Shown here: positions 21,321 through 29,914 of the stretch, piece by piece
Position numbering within the stretch: position 1 is the first letter of the stretch
How the letters are laid out: the number at the start of each line of letters is the position of its first letter
Assembly: GCA_944368155.1 (NCBI GenBank)
Contig: CALVWW010000012.1
Span: 1 to 34,661, forward strand
Direction: 5' to 3'
DNA from: an uncultured Clostridia bacterium
GTDB taxonomy: Bacteria; Bacillota; Clostridia; Christensenellales; Borkfalkiaceae
DNA length: 34,661 nucleotides
Made by a program: the position numbers and the translations under genes
Notes under the pieces: model-generated
What the model was told of the DNA's origin: nothing
Databases searched by the model: none
Seen by the model: only the letters and a program-made list of their open reading frames with translations

Positions 21321-22049
21321 TCAGATTGCGCCGAGAATTTTTTTTGCGTTCTCTACCCGCTCGCTTTCGGGCGGCTTTACGCCCTCGAGGGGATAACTTA
21401 TGCCGAGGTTTTTATACTTAACCTCGCCCATTGTGTGGTAGGGAAGAACCTCTATGCGCCGCACGGTTTTTAACGAACCGATAAACGCGCGCGTTTGCTT
21501 AAGATACCTGTCGTCGTCGGTGATACCGGGGACGAGCACGTGCCTTATCCATATATCCTTGCCGTTTTCCGACAAAAATTTTGCAAATGCAAGCTCGTTT
21601 TTATTATCGGCGCCCGTAAGCTCCTTGCATAAGGCGCTGTCGATATGCTTGATATCGAGGAGAAACAAGTCGGTATATTCAAGCAGCTCCTTATGTTTAT
21701 TTACGCTCGCCGCGCTTTCGGGGTTAAAGGTTATACCCGAAGTATCTACGGCGGTGTGCACGCCGTTACTTTTAAGAATTTTGAAAAGCCCGATGACAAA
21801 ATCCGGTTGCATGAGCGGTTCCCCGCCCGATACGGTGACGCCCCCGCCGCCGCGCCAGTATTTTTTATAGCGCAGGGCGTTTGCCGCGACCTCTTCGGGG
21901 GTATATTCGCTGCCGCCGAGCATGTCCCAGCTGTCGGGATTGTGGCAATATTTGCACCTTAACGGGCATCCCTGCATAAAAACAACAAACCTGATACCGG
22001 GGCCGTCGACGGTGCCGAAACTTTCGAATGAATGAATTCTTCCCTTCAT
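21321..22049 (-). CDS. pflA: Pyruvate formate-lyase activating enzyme
   Basis: A 242-aa radical SAM protein: FESFGTVDGPGIRFVVFMQG start, the cluster motif C28-x3-C32-x2-C35 (GCPLRCKYCHNPD), SGGEPLMQ for SAM binding, DIKHID, and a C-terminal LPYHTMGEVKYKNLGISYPL block. It uses SAM and a [4Fe-4S] cluster to abstract a hydrogen from the PFL radical glycine, here G54 of the separate 79-aa protein. First gene of the operon (pflA, thioredoxin-like, pflB, glycyl-radical domain). This order is unusual; in many bacteria pflB precedes pflA. The Shine-Dalgarno site is weak (AAGGCAGG). Confidence 0.95.
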   Translation of the reverse strand: MKGRIHSFESFGTVDGPGIRFVVFMQGCPLRCKYCHNPDSWDMLGGSEYTPEEVAANALRYKKYWRGGGGVTVSGGEPLMQPDFVIGLFKILKSNGVHTAVDTSGITFNPESAASVNKHKELLEYTDLFLLDIKHIDSALCKELTGADNKNELAFAKFLSENGKDIWIRHVLVPGITDDDRYLKQTRAFIGSLKTVRRIEVLPYHTMGEVKYKNLGISYPLEGVKPPESERVENAKKILGAI

Positions 22050-22122
22050 AAACCTGCCTTTTAAACCTTACGAAGAGCAAATTTGACGGCTGACAGAAAG
22101 GTGAAAACTGTAATTTTGGGGC

Positions 22123-22301
22123 AAAAAAAGGGCGGTTACTATCTTGTAAACTGCCCAGACGAACGACAAAATTAATACGCCGCGCCGCTCCCCCGCGGTT
22201 TTGCCGTGTTTTGCGCGGCGTTCCGCTTGTTTCGTCAGTTGCGGCCGGTTTCAATTTTTCAGAAAAGCGAAAAGCTCTCTTACCCCTCTCCTTTCCGTCT
22301 G
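22123..22301 (-). promoter_or_regulatory. Structured leader with attenuator hairpin of the pfl operon
   Basis: The predicted transcript starts near 22300 with CAGACG (22301-22296), which pairs with CGTCTG (22161-22156). Inside are AGAGAGC/GCTTTTCT and a 9-bp ACGCCGCGC (22221-22213)/GCGCGGCGT (22185-22177) helix. Immediately after the closing stem a hairpin (GGGCAGTTTAC...GTAACCGCCC, 22156-22130) runs into a 7-T tail (22129-22123), as in a terminator-type riboswitch. It lies ~75 nt before pflA. No known class recognised. Confidence 0.5.
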
Positions 22302-22306
22302 ATAAG

Positions 22307-22335
22307 ATTATATCAACAGTATGCGCTTAAGTCAA
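22307..22335 (-). promoter_or_regulatory. Promoter of the pfl operon
   Basis: TTGACT (22335-22330), 17 bp, TATAAT (22312-22307) on the minus strand, ~260 nt upstream of pflA. Confidence 0.82.
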
Positions 22336-22355
22336 GAGTTTTTCCGTATTTTGTT

Positions 22356-22372
22356 TTGTAAAATTTTAACAA
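22356..22372. promoter_or_regulatory. Rex-like operator upstream of the pfl promoter
   Basis: TTGTAAAATTTTAACAA is the Rex palindrome TTGTTAA-N4-TTAACAA with one T missing. It is centred about 30 bp upstream of the -35. Rex senses NADH/NAD+ and controls fermentation genes in Clostridia. Confidence 0.45.
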
Positions 22373-22380
22373 CCACAACA

Positions 22381-22442
22381 TGTTGTGTGTTTACCCACAC
22401 AACACACTAAACGGAGAGCGCCGCATAATGCGGCGCTCTCCG
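22381..22442. terminator. Two adjacent hairpins between the esterase gene and the pfl promoter
   Basis: TGTTGTGTG (22381-22389) with CACACAACA (22396-22404), and CGGAGAGCGCCGCAT (22412-22426) with ATGCGGCGCTCTCCG (22428-22442). The second is likely the terminator of the esterase gene. Confidence 0.6.
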
Positions 22443-22504
22443 CCTGTTTTCAATACAAATTTATTTTTAGCCGCAAAATTCAACACGCTTTAAGTTCAAA
22501 AATT

Positions 22505-23425
22505 TTACTTCCTTAAGGCGCCGTTTGCAAACCTGTTTAAAAAGTCCGCAGTATAAGCGTTGTTTTTGCGCGCGGCTCTGCCGCTCCAATTTAAAGAAAA
22601 ACAGTGGTTATCGGCATACTTGCGCGAATGAAACTGCTCGTAATACACTCCGTTTTTTTTGAATGCGGCAATGAGCGCCTCTGACTGACCGCCGCAGAAA
22701 ATATCTTTCTGCGCATAAGTTAAAAACGTTGCGGGGAAACTGCCGTTTACGAGCGCCGGCACATCACAGAGAAAATTCCATTCATAACCTTCCATTTCAT
22801 TTTGCTTTATTCCCGCTATATCCTCAAGCACACGCGGGCCGAGGCCGAAGGGTATGTTGCCGTGCATAAGCATATTCATATCGTAAACGCCGCAATTCAA
22901 AACGGCGGCGCCGAACTTTAGACGGGTAAAGGCGCCTATTCTCTGCTGAAGCGTATTGTCTGCACATATACAGGCGAGCACCGAGGCATAGTATGCGCCC
23001 GCACTGTCGCCGCCGACAGCAAGACGTGACAAATCTATATTGAAAGTCTCTGCGTTATCCTCAAGCCAATTGAGTGCCGATATAAGCTGGCGGTGCTGCC
23101 GAGGGCATTTATATTCCGGCCCGAGACCGTAATTGACGTTGACGACCAGATAGCCAAGCAAAGCAAAAAAAGCCGAAAGCGCGCGGCGGTAATGCTTATC
23201 GCCCGCGACAAACCCTCCGCCGTGGAGATAAAACATGACGGGATACTTACCCTCGTCCGGCAGACGGCAGATATCGAGGCGGCATACCTGCGGCTCACCC
23301 TCGTCATACACAATATCCCTGTCGAGAATATAATCTCTCCCGGCAAGTTTTTTGCGTACGCGCCTGTTCTGCGCTCCGTCCATAACCTTGTCTATCGCCG
23401 TGAAAAAACCTTTCTGAAAACTCAT
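22505..23425 (-). CDS. Alpha/beta-hydrolase (HSL-type esterase/lipase)
   Basis: A 306-aa protein from ATG 23425 (GAGGGG upstream). Oxyanion-hole motif HGGGF in VMFYLHGGGFVAGDKHYRRA, nucleophile Ser in GGDSAGAYYAS, acid near TYAQKDIFCGGQS, and catalytic His in DNHCFSLN. No signal peptide, so cytoplasmic. Typical of carboxylesterases acting on short acyl esters; the exact substrate is unknown. Monocistronic, between the pfl and clpC units. Confidence 0.88.
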   Translation of the reverse strand: MSFQKGFFTAIDKVMDGAQNRRVRKKLAGRDYILDRDIVYDEGEPQVCRLDICRLPDEGKYPVMFYLHGGGFVAGDKHYRRALSAFFALLGYLVVNVNYGLGPEYKCPRQHRQLISALNWLEDNAETFNIDLSRLAVGGDSAGAYYASVLACICADNTLQQRIGAFTRLKFGAAVLNCGVYDMNMLMHGNIPFGLGPRVLEDIAGIKQNEMEGYEWNFLCDVPALVNGSFPATFLTYAQKDIFCGGQSEALIAAFKKNGVYYEQFHSRKYADNHCFSLNWSGRAARKNNAYTADFLNRFANGALRK

Positions 23426-23579
23426 ATCCCCTCTGAAGTTAAAAATTACTGCCCGCAAATAAGTTTTATATGTATATATTAGCACATCAAAACACATAAG
23501 TAAATACTTCTACCGTTTTTGGTTTGCACTAAAAGAGAAAACCGATGCGCCCGCAAAATTATATACTTGAATTATAATC

Positions 23580-23612
23580 GGCGCGTTCACCTATAATCAA
23601 TGTGAACGCGCC
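23580..23612. terminator. Inverted repeat after clpC
   Basis: GGCGCGTTCAC (23580-23590) and GTGAACGCGCC (23602-23612), with an 11-nt loop. No good T-run on either side; probable 3' end of the mcsA-mcsB-clpC transcript. Confidence 0.55.
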
Positions 23613-23647
23613 GCAGGTCATTAAATTACGTTTTTAAGTCTCGGCAT

Positions 23648-26161
23648 TTATTCCAAAGCTTTCTTCTCCGCACTGAAAGTGAATTCCCCGCCGGAAACGC
23701 CGACGGTGACAAGTTCGCCGGGCTGAACATGTCCGGAGAGAATTTCGTCGGAGAGTTTATCCTCTATCCGCTTCTGAACTACCCTCTTCATGGGACGGGC
23801 GCCGTATTCCTCGCTGTATCCCTCTTCAAGCAGCTTATCCATGGCCTCTTGGGTAATTTTAAGAGCTACGTTCTTTACCTTGAGTTTTTCGGCAAGCCCC
23901 TCGATAATCTTTTCGCATATCTTGCCCTGTTCCTCGCGGGTGAGCTTGCGGAAGATTATAATATCGTCGAGCCTGTTCAGAAATTCGGGTTTGAACTGCT
24001 CGCGCAGGGCCTCGTTTATATTCTCGCGCATGTCGACGTAGCCGTCGTCCTCATCGGAGCGGAAACCGAAATTTGACATCTTTTTTATCTGGCTGGCGCC
24101 GACGTTCGACGTCATGATGATTATGGTGTTTTTGAAGTTTACCACCCTGCCTTTGCTGTCGGTAAGCCTGCCGTCGTCGAGAATCTGCAGGAGAATATTA
24201 AACACATCGGGGTGAGCCTTTTCAATCTCGTCGAACAGCACTACGCTGTACGGCTTGCGCCTTATCTTTTCGGTGAGCTGCCCGCCGCTGTTATCGTCAT
24301 ATCCGACGTATCCGGGAGGCGCGCCGATAAGTTTAGAAACGGTATGCTTTTCCATGAATTCCGACATATCCAGCCTTACCATGAGCTTTTCATCGCCGAA
24401 CATACACTCGGCGAGCGCCTTGGCAAGGTCAGTTTTTCCGACGCCTGTGGGGCCGACAAAGATAAAGGAACCTATGGGTTTATTGGGCTCGTTCAGGCCG
24501 GCCCTTGCGCGGCGTATCGCGCGTGCCACTGCGGAGACAGCCTCGTCCTGGCCGATAATGCGCTTGTGAAGATTTTCTTCAAGGTGCAAGAGCTTTTCGC
24601 TCTCCTGCTCGGTGAGCTTTGTAACAGGCACGCCCGTCCAGCCGCTGACTATATCTGCTATCTCGTCCGAGCCGATAGAGGGCGCGTTTGTCTGTGCGCC
24701 GCCCTTCCAGTCTTTCTTCGCCGCGTTTATCTGCTGCTGAACGGCATTTATCTCCTCTACAAGCTTTTGCGCCCGGGAGTAGTTTTCGTCCTTTGCCGCC
24801 TTTGTCTTTTCCTGATTGAGCCTTTTGAGCTTATCTTCAAGCTCCTTTACGGCGGCGGGAGTATTGTAGCTGTTGAGGCGCGCACGGGACGCCGCCTCGT
24901 CGACAAGGTCGATGGCCTTATCGGGCAGGTATCTGTCTGTTATATACCTGTCGGAGAGCGTTGCCGCGGCTATTATAGCCTCGTCGGTTATAACGACTTT
25001 GTGATGAGCCTCATATTTATCGCGCAGGCCGCGCAAAATTTCGATAGTGTCCTCGACGGTGGGCTCATCCACCTGAACGGGAGTAAAACGGCGCTCTAAC
25101 GCCGCGTCCTTTTCTATATATTTTCTGTATTCCTCAAGCGTGGTCGCGCCTATCGTCTGCAATTCTCCGCGGGCAAGCATCGGTTTTAAGATGTTGGCCG
25201 CGTCCATATTGCCGTCGCTGGTTGAGCCTGCGCCGACAAGCTGGTGAATTTCGTCGATAAAAAGAATGACGTTGCCGTTGGTCTTAATCTGGTTGATGGC
25301 GTTTTTAAGCCTCTCCTCAAAGTCTCCGCGGTATTTGGAACCTGCCACCATGCTGGCAAGGTCTAACGAAAACACAATTTTATTTTTTAAAAGGTCGGGC
25401 ACCTGATTGTTCACAATGGCCTGGGCAAGCCCCTCCACCACCGCCGACTTGCCGACGCCCGGCTCGCCTATTAAAACGGGATTATTTTTGGTACGGCGGG
25501 AAAGCACCTGAATTATCTTGTCTATCTCCTTTTTTCTGCCGATTACCGGGTCGATTTTACCCTCGCGTGCCTTTTGCGTGAGGTTGGTGCCGTACTTCTC
25601 GATTTCTCCGCCGAGCGAATCGCTCTTAGCCGAGCTGCGCTGGTTCGCGCGCGCGCCTTCGTTTCCGTTTATCTTGAAGAATGCCGCAAAGGGGGGCGAC
25701 TCCTCTTCGTCGTCATCGTCGTTAAGCCCCTCCTGAAGCACAACCTCGAGCCTGGTAGCAAGACGGGTCAGGTTGACGCCAAGAGCTTCGAAAATGCGTA
25801 CAGCGAGGCAGGAAGGTTCGCTCATCACGGCATAGAGCATGTGCTCCGTACCGGCGAGCGCCTCTTCGCCGCCCATGCGCACGGCTATCTCGACTGCCTG
25901 CATGAGCATATGTTTTGTTCGGGGCGTAAAGCCCTTTATGTTTGATTCCCTGTCTATCGAGCGGGCAAAATAGGCGCGGAACGCGGGTTCCTGCACACCG
26001 CACATATTCATAACCTTGCACGCCGTGCAACCGGGCGTGTTGAGCATGGCAAATACCATATGCTCGCTGCCTATATAGCTGCTGCCGTAAAGCTCGGCGG
26101 CATTTTCCGCCTTTTCGATAACTTCAAGCAGGTTTGAGGTAAATTTGCCGTAGTCTTCCAT
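23648..26161 (-). CDS. clpC: ClpC, AAA+ ATPase of the ClpCP protease
   Basis: An 837-aa protein from ATG 26161. It has an N-terminal Clp repeat domain (1-~145), first AAA+ module with Walker A GEPGVGKS and Walker [11 protein letters not shown], a coiled-coil middle domain ([20 protein letters not shown]) characteristic of ClpC, and second AAA+ module with GPTGVGKT and VVLFDEIEK. It unfolds proteins for ClpP and, in Firmicutes, recognises proteins phospho-arginylated by McsB. Third gene of mcsA-mcsB-clpC. The linker after the Clp-N domain is acidic ([11 protein letters not shown]). Expected to be heat- and stress-induced. Confidence 0.95.
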   Translation of the reverse strand: MEDYGKFTSNLLEVIEKAENAAELYGSSYIGSEHMVFAMLNTPGCTACKVMNMCGVQEPAFRAYFARSIDRESNIKGFTPRTKHMLMQAVEIAVRMGGEEALAGTEHMLYAVMSEPSCLAVRIFEALGVNLTRLATRLEVVLQEGLNDDDDEEESPPFAAFFKINGNEGARANQRSSAKSDSLGGEIEKYGTNLTQKAREGKIDPVIGRKKEIDKIIQVLSRRTKNNPVLIGEPGVGKSAVVEGLAQAIVNNQVPDLLKNKIVFSLDLASMVAGSKYRGDFEERLKNAINQIKTNGNVILFIDEIHQLVGAGSTSDGNMDAANILKPMLARGELQTIGATTLEEYRKYIEKDAALERRFTPVQVDEPTVEDTIEILRGLRDKYEAHHKVVITDEAIIAAATLSDRYITDRYLPDKAIDLVDEAASRARLNSYNTPAAVKELEDKLKRLNQEKTKAAKDENYSRAQKLVEEINAVQQQINAAKKDWKGGAQTNAPSIGSDEIADIVSGWTGVPVTKLTEQESEKLLHLEENLHKRIIGQDEAVSAVARAIRRARAGLNEPNKPIGSFIFVGPTGVGKTDLAKALAECMFGDEKLMVRLDMSEFMEKHTVSKLIGAPPGYVGYDDNSGGQLTEKIRRKPYSVVLFDEIEKAHPDVFNILLQILDDGRLTDSKGRVVNFKNTIIIMTSNVGASQIKKMSNFGFRSDEDDGYVDMRENINEALREQFKPEFLNRLDDIIIFRKLTREEQGKICEKIIEGLAEKLKVKNVALKITQEAMDKLLEEGYSEEYGARPMKRVVQKRIEDKLSDEILSGHVQPGELVTVGVSGGEFTFSAEKKALE

Positions 26162-26210
26162 TATATTTTTCTCCTTTTTCTGCAAATATGCAGAACAATG
26201 AACACAAAAA

Positions 26211-26247
26211 CTGCATTAATTGCGGCATATAGCCGCATCTGTCAAAT
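26211..26247. repeat. Dispersed palindromic repeat, copy D
   Basis: Core TTAATTGCGGCATATAGCCG, containing the perfect hairpin TGCGGC-ATATA-GCCGCA. It is intergenic between mcsB and clpC, within the operon. Confidence 0.65.
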
Positions 26248-26268
26248 AAACTCCGGTACCGCCGGCAT

Positions 26269-27285
26269 TTACTTTGCGCCGGTAAGCCGCTTCAGGTGAG
26301 CAGATACATATTCCGCACGGTATGTGTCGCGCTCGCTTACAGAGAGTTTTTTCCCCGCGGAGCTGTTTATGCTGTACGGCCGCATGCGCAGCACAAGGTC
26401 GTCCACCGCGGTGACATCGGATATTGGCAGGAAACCGAGGCAGGCTCCGAGCTTTACATCTGCGGCAAGCGTTACCAGCTCGCCCGAAGAGAGTACGGCG
26501 CAGTTTGTGGCAACGCCGTATGCACGCATGCATTTATCTTTAACAGCCAGCCCCGACGCTCCCGCTTTCAGCCTTTCCCTCTCCGCGCTCTCGAGGGCGC
26601 GTATTTTACGGGCGACTTCATCGACCTGAGAGATTATTTCCTCCTCAGAAACGCCCAGGGTAACTTCGTTGCTCACCTGATACATATAGCCCTCGGCTTC
26701 GCTGCCCTCGCCGTAAACGCCGCGCACCGTGAGGCCGAGTCTGGAAATAGAGCGCACTACCTCGCGCATGTTTCCGTTTATCGTAAGAGCGGGCAAAAAG
26801 AGCATTACTGAGGCGCGCAGACCTGTTCCGAGGTTGGTGGGACACGCAGTAAGATAGCCGAGCTGCTCATCGTATGCAAACTTTATCGTGCGGCCTATCT
26901 TGTTGTCTATCTTAGAAATTTTATCGTAGGCGCGCTTTAACTGCAACCCCTTTATTATGCATTGTTCGCGCAGGTGGTCCTCCTCGTTTATCATTACAGA
27001 GAGGCTCATATCTTCGTTTATCAGAGCCGCGCTGTGGCGCTTGCTCTCCATAAGTGCGGGACTTATCAGGTGGTTCTCTTTAAGCGAATTGGCCGCATCC
27101 TGAGGTATTCCGTCCATGTAATACAGTCTGAAGTCGTCGAGGCGGTTGAACACCGAGGAGACCAGCCTTATAATTTCCTTTGCCTGCTTTTCGTCCTTTA
27201 AATGCGAGGGGAAGGGATAGCCCTCGAGGTTGCGCGCGAGACGTATGCGCGTTGAAACAAGGGTGCCGTCGTTAAATTCACTCAT
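26269..27285 (-). CDS. mcsB: McsB protein-arginine kinase
   Basis: A 338-aa phosphagen-kinase-like protein: STRIRLARNLEGYPF near the start, the EDHLREQCI region, and the ATP-site CPTNLGTGLRASVMLFLPAL. It phosphorylates arginines on misfolded proteins and marks them for ClpCP. It overlaps mcsA by 8 bases, indicating translational coupling. The C-terminal region carries the INSSAGKKLSVSERDTYRA end common to McsB. No ctsR gene is in this window. Confidence 0.95.
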   Translation of the reverse strand: MSEFNDGTLVSTRIRLARNLEGYPFPSHLKDEKQAKEIIRLVSSVFNRLDDFRLYYMDGIPQDAANSLKENHLISPALMESKRHSAALINEDMSLSVMINEEDHLREQCIIKGLQLKRAYDKISKIDNKIGRTIKFAYDEQLGYLTACPTNLGTGLRASVMLFLPALTINGNMREVVRSISRLGLTVRGVYGEGSEAEGYMYQVSNEVTLGVSEEEIISQVDEVARKIRALESAERERLKAGASGLAVKDKCMRAYGVATNCAVLSSGELVTLAADVKLGACLGFLPISDVTAVDDLVLRMRPYSINSSAGKKLSVSERDTYRAEYVSAHLKRLTGAK

Positions 27286-27775
27286 TGCCCGCCTCCCCGC
27301 TCTCTGAAATGCGCTTACGCACGTCGGATATCTTTATATTTATTTTCTCTGCGTCGGAATATCTCCTCTCGCGCACAGCGCGCTCCAGCTCTTCCTGAAG
27401 GCGGGACAATGTGCGCATGAGGTCCTGCTCGCGGGCGTCCTGACCCACTTTACCCACATGGACTACTTTGCCCTGTATGCGCTCGATATACGGCATGAGT
27501 TCCTCTTTGAATACATCGTAGCAGGAGGCACAACCCAAAAGGCCCGTGCGCTCGAAATCGGAATATGCCGTTCCGCACACGGGGCAGGTACGGGCGCGCC
27601 TTCTTGCAGGCTGGCCGAAGAGCCCGGCCAGAATGTCGGTGTTGACCGCGGAGCTGAATGCGCCGAACATCTCGGCATAACATTCGCCGCAAAGGTGATA
27701 GCCGAACTTTTCGCCGTTTATCACCTCTTCGTATATGACCGTTGCCGGATTCTTTTTACAGCGCTGACAGAGCAT
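27278..27775 (-). CDS. mcsA: McsA, zinc-binding activator of McsB
   Basis: A 165-aa protein with zinc-finger cysteines (CQRCKKNPA; CGECYAEMF; CPVCGTAYSDF; CASCYDVFKEEL) and a C-terminal UVR domain (RLQEELERAVRERRYSDAEK). It activates McsB kinase and interacts with ClpC. AGGAG lies before ATG 27775. The promoter at 27844 starts the mcsA-mcsB-clpC operon. Confidence 0.93.
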   Translation of the reverse strand: MLCQRCKKNPATVIYEEVINGEKFGYHLCGECYAEMFGAFSSAVNTDILAGLFGQPARRRARTCPVCGTAYSDFERTGLLGCASCYDVFKEELMPYIERIQGKVVHVGKVGQDAREQDLMRTLSRLQEELERAVRERRYSDAEKINIKISDVRKRISESGEAGNE

Positions 27776-27843
27776 ACTTTCTCCTTATAAAAACCTGAAA
27801 ACAGTCTTTGAAAAAAATAAAAGCGATGTAATGATACAATATA

Positions 27844-27871
27844 ATTATAATACATTTGCACTGCTTGTAAA
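27844..27871 (-). promoter_or_regulatory. Probable promoter of mcsA-mcsB-clpC
   Basis: TTTACA (27871-27866), 16 bp, TATAAT (27849-27844) on the minus strand. I see no CtsR heptad repeat or full CIRCE element around it. Confidence 0.55.
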
Positions 27872-27985
27872 CACAAACTTTTGCGCGCTATGGCACTTTT
27901 TAGCACACATTGCGAAAAAGGAAGAGAAACATGGGTTTTTTAAAAATTTTTTACATGAACGGGTCTTTTTTTCGCTCTCAAAATA
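27872..27985. other. Divergent intergenic region
   Basis: Between the mcsA and iscU-like promoters; T- and A-tracts, no gene. Confidence 0.5.
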
Positions 27986-28014
27986 TTGATTAAAGAAATT
28001 TTTTATGCTATAAT
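27986..28014 (+). promoter_or_regulatory. Promoter of the IscU-like/GGGtGRT pair
   Basis: TTGATT (27986-27991), 17 bp, TATAAT (28009-28014). The transcript has a ~75-nt leader. Confidence 0.8.
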
Positions 28015-28094
28015 CGCTTTTGGAAATATTAGCGGCGGAAAGTTCGTAAGGTTTTGTTGCCGCCGCGGCGAAAATTTAAACGGAGGAACACAAA

Positions 28095-28820
28095 ATGCAA
28101 TATTCAAAAGACGTTGAAAATATGATTTGTGTTGCCAAGGGCGTTTCCGGCAGATTTGAGCACGGCCCCGCCCCCATTCCCGAAGAAGGGCAGTGGATTC
28201 AGGCAAAGGAAATCAAGGACATCAAAGGTCTTACCCACGGCGTGGGCTGGTGCGCACCCCAGCAGGGCGCTTGCAAGCTTACGCTCAACGTTAAAGACGG
28301 CGTTATCGAAGAGGCGCTAGTCGAGACCATCGGCTGCTCGGGCATGACGCACTCTGCCGCCATGGCCGCAGAGATACTTCCCGGCAAGACCATATTGGAG
28401 GCGCTCAATACCGACCTCGTGTGCGACGCGATAAACACCGCCATGCGCGAGCTCTTTCTGCAGATAGTTTACGGCAGAACGCAGTCTGCCTTCTCGGACG
28501 ACGGCCTTGTTATCGGCGCCGGACTTGAGGACCTCGGCAAGGGTCTTAGGTCGCAGGTGGGCACCATGTACGGTACCAAATTAAAGGGCGTGAGATATCT
28601 TGAAATGGCCGAAGGTTATGTTACCTCTATCGCGCTCGACAAAAACAACGAAGTTTGCGGCTATAAGTTTGTTTCGCTCGGCAAGATGACCGACTTCATC
28701 AAGAAAGGTCTTACCCCCAACGAAGCTTACGAGAAGTCTGTAGGCACATACGGCAGATATACCAAGGAACAGGGCGCCGTAAAACATATCGACCCCAGAA
28801 CGGACAAGGAGGTTGACTAA
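28095..28820 (+). CDS. IscU/NifU-like scaffold-fold protein partnered with GGGtGRT
   Basis: A 241-aa protein with AGGAG upstream (CGGAGGAA). The central region LVETIGCSGMTHSAAMAAEI with PGKTILEALN aligns with the IscU segment around its second cysteine. Other candidate ligands are C53 and C60 (GVGWCAPQQGACKL). It is longer than IscU (~130 aa), with an extra C-terminal domain (YLEMAEGYVTSIALDK...). Two bases separate its stop from the GGGtGRT gene. Possible Fe-S or other cofactor scaffold; the partner role is unproven. Confidence 0.75.
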   Translation: MQYSKDVENMICVAKGVSGRFEHGPAPIPEEGQWIQAKEIKDIKGLTHGVGWCAPQQGACKLTLNVKDGVIEEALVETIGCSGMTHSAAMAAEILPGKTILEALNTDLVCDAINTAMRELFLQIVYGRTQSAFSDDGLVIGAGLEDLGKGLRSQVGTMYGTKLKGVRYLEMAEGYVTSIALDKNNEVCGYKFVSLGKMTDFIKKGLTPNEAYEKSVGTYGRYTKEQGAVKHIDPRTDKEVD

Positions 28821-28822
28821 TA

Positions 28823-29824
28823 ATGGCACTTTTTGAAGGATATGAGAGGAGAGAAGCCAAAATTTTGGCTACCCTTAAGGAATATGGCATAAACAGCATT
28901 GAAGAGTGCAGAGATATCTGCCTTGAAAAGGGCGTGGACTGCGACAAGATAGTCCGCGGCACGCAGCCCATATGCTTTGAAAACGCCGTTTGGGCCTATA
29001 CCGTAGGCGCAGCCATCGCAATAAAGAAAGGCTGCACCAAAGCTGCAGACGCTGCTGCCGCTATCGGCATCGGTCTTCAGAGTTTCTGTATTCCCGGTTC
29101 TGTTGCAGAAAACAGAAAAGTCGGCCTCGGCCACGGCAACCTCGGCGCTATGCTTTTACATGAAGACACCGACTGCTTCTGCTTCCTTGCAGGCCACGAA
29201 TCTTTCGCGGCGGCAGAGGGCGCAATTAAGATTGCCGAGAATGCAAACAAAGTGCGCGTAAAGCCTCTCCGCGTTATACTCAACGGTCTCGGCAAGGACG
29301 CCGCATATATCATTTCGAGAATCAACGGCTTCACATATTGCAGAACGCAGTTCGACCCTTACACCGAAACTGTTAAAGTCACCGACACTGTAGCCTTCTC
29401 CGAGGGCAGCCGCGCCAAAGTAAAATGCTACGGCGCAGACTCCGTTCCGGAAGGCGTTGCAATAATGAAACTGGAAAACGTTTCCGTTTCCATTACAGGC
29501 AACTCCACCAATCCCACCCGTTTCCAGCATCCCGTTGCAGGCACCTACAAAAAGTGGTGCAACGAAAACGGCGTTAAATACTTCTCGGTGGCATCCGGCG
29601 GCGGCACAGGCAGAACGCTGCACCCCGACAATATGGCGGCGGGCCCCGCAAGCTACGGCATGACCGACACTATGGGCAGAATGCATTCCGACGCGCAGTT
29701 CGCAGGTTCCTCCTCCGTTCCCGCACACGTTGAAATGATGGGTCTTATAGGCATGGGCAACAACCCCATGGTCGGTGCTACGGTTGCCGTTGCAGTTGCC
29801 GTTCAGGAAGGCATGAGCAAGTAA
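28823..29824 (+). CDS. GGGtGRT family protein
   Basis: A 333-aa protein with the signature SGGGTGRTLHPDN near residue 265, from which the family (PF14057) is named. Other conserved blocks: MALFEGYERREAKILATLKE start, a hydrophobic AVWAYTVGAAIAIKKGC, VGLGHGNLGAMLLHEDTDCF, and a glycine-rich C-terminus ending GNNPMVGATVAVAVAVQEGM. AGGAGG is 10 bases upstream. The family's biochemistry is unknown. It is found with an IscU-like gene in many anaerobes. A hairpin terminator follows at 29869. Confidence 0.92.
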   Translation: MALFEGYERREAKILATLKEYGINSIEECRDICLEKGVDCDKIVRGTQPICFENAVWAYTVGAAIAIKKGCTKAADAAAAIGIGLQSFCIPGSVAENRKVGLGHGNLGAMLLHEDTDCFCFLAGHESFAAAEGAIKIAENANKVRVKPLRVILNGLGKDAAYIISRINGFTYCRTQFDPYTETVKVTDTVAFSEGSRAKVKCYGADSVPEGVAIMKLENVSVSITGNSTNPTRFQHPVAGTYKKWCNENGVKYFSVASGGGTGRTLHPDNMAAGPASYGMTDTMGRMHSDAQFAGSSSVPAHVEMMGLIGMGNNPMVGATVAVAVAVQEGMSK

Positions 29825-29868
29825 GACACACAAGATATTGTGTTTTAACTCAATTAAATAACAAAATA

Positions 29869-29905
29869 AAGTGGTTTTGGAAATTTTCCAAAACCACTTT
29901 TCTTG
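29869..29905 (+). terminator. Terminator of the GGGtGRT gene
   Basis: AAGTGGTTTTGGAAA (29869-29883) and TTTCCAAAACCACTT (29885-29899), then TTCTTGTT. Confidence 0.85.
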
Positions 29906-29914
29906 TTAAATTTC

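Noticed and set aside
24212-25099. 295-aa plus-strand frame inside clpC
   Set aside because: Antisense shadow of an unambiguous ClpC.
27880-27920. Possible CIRCE (HrcA) site upstream of mcsA
   Set aside because: GGCAC and TAGCAC pieces occur, but there is no 9-bp inverted repeat with 9-bp spacing.
29156-29833. 225-aa minus-strand frame opposite GGGtGRT
   Set aside because: Shadow of a recognised family protein; composition is biased to H, C and G as expected for an antisense frame.
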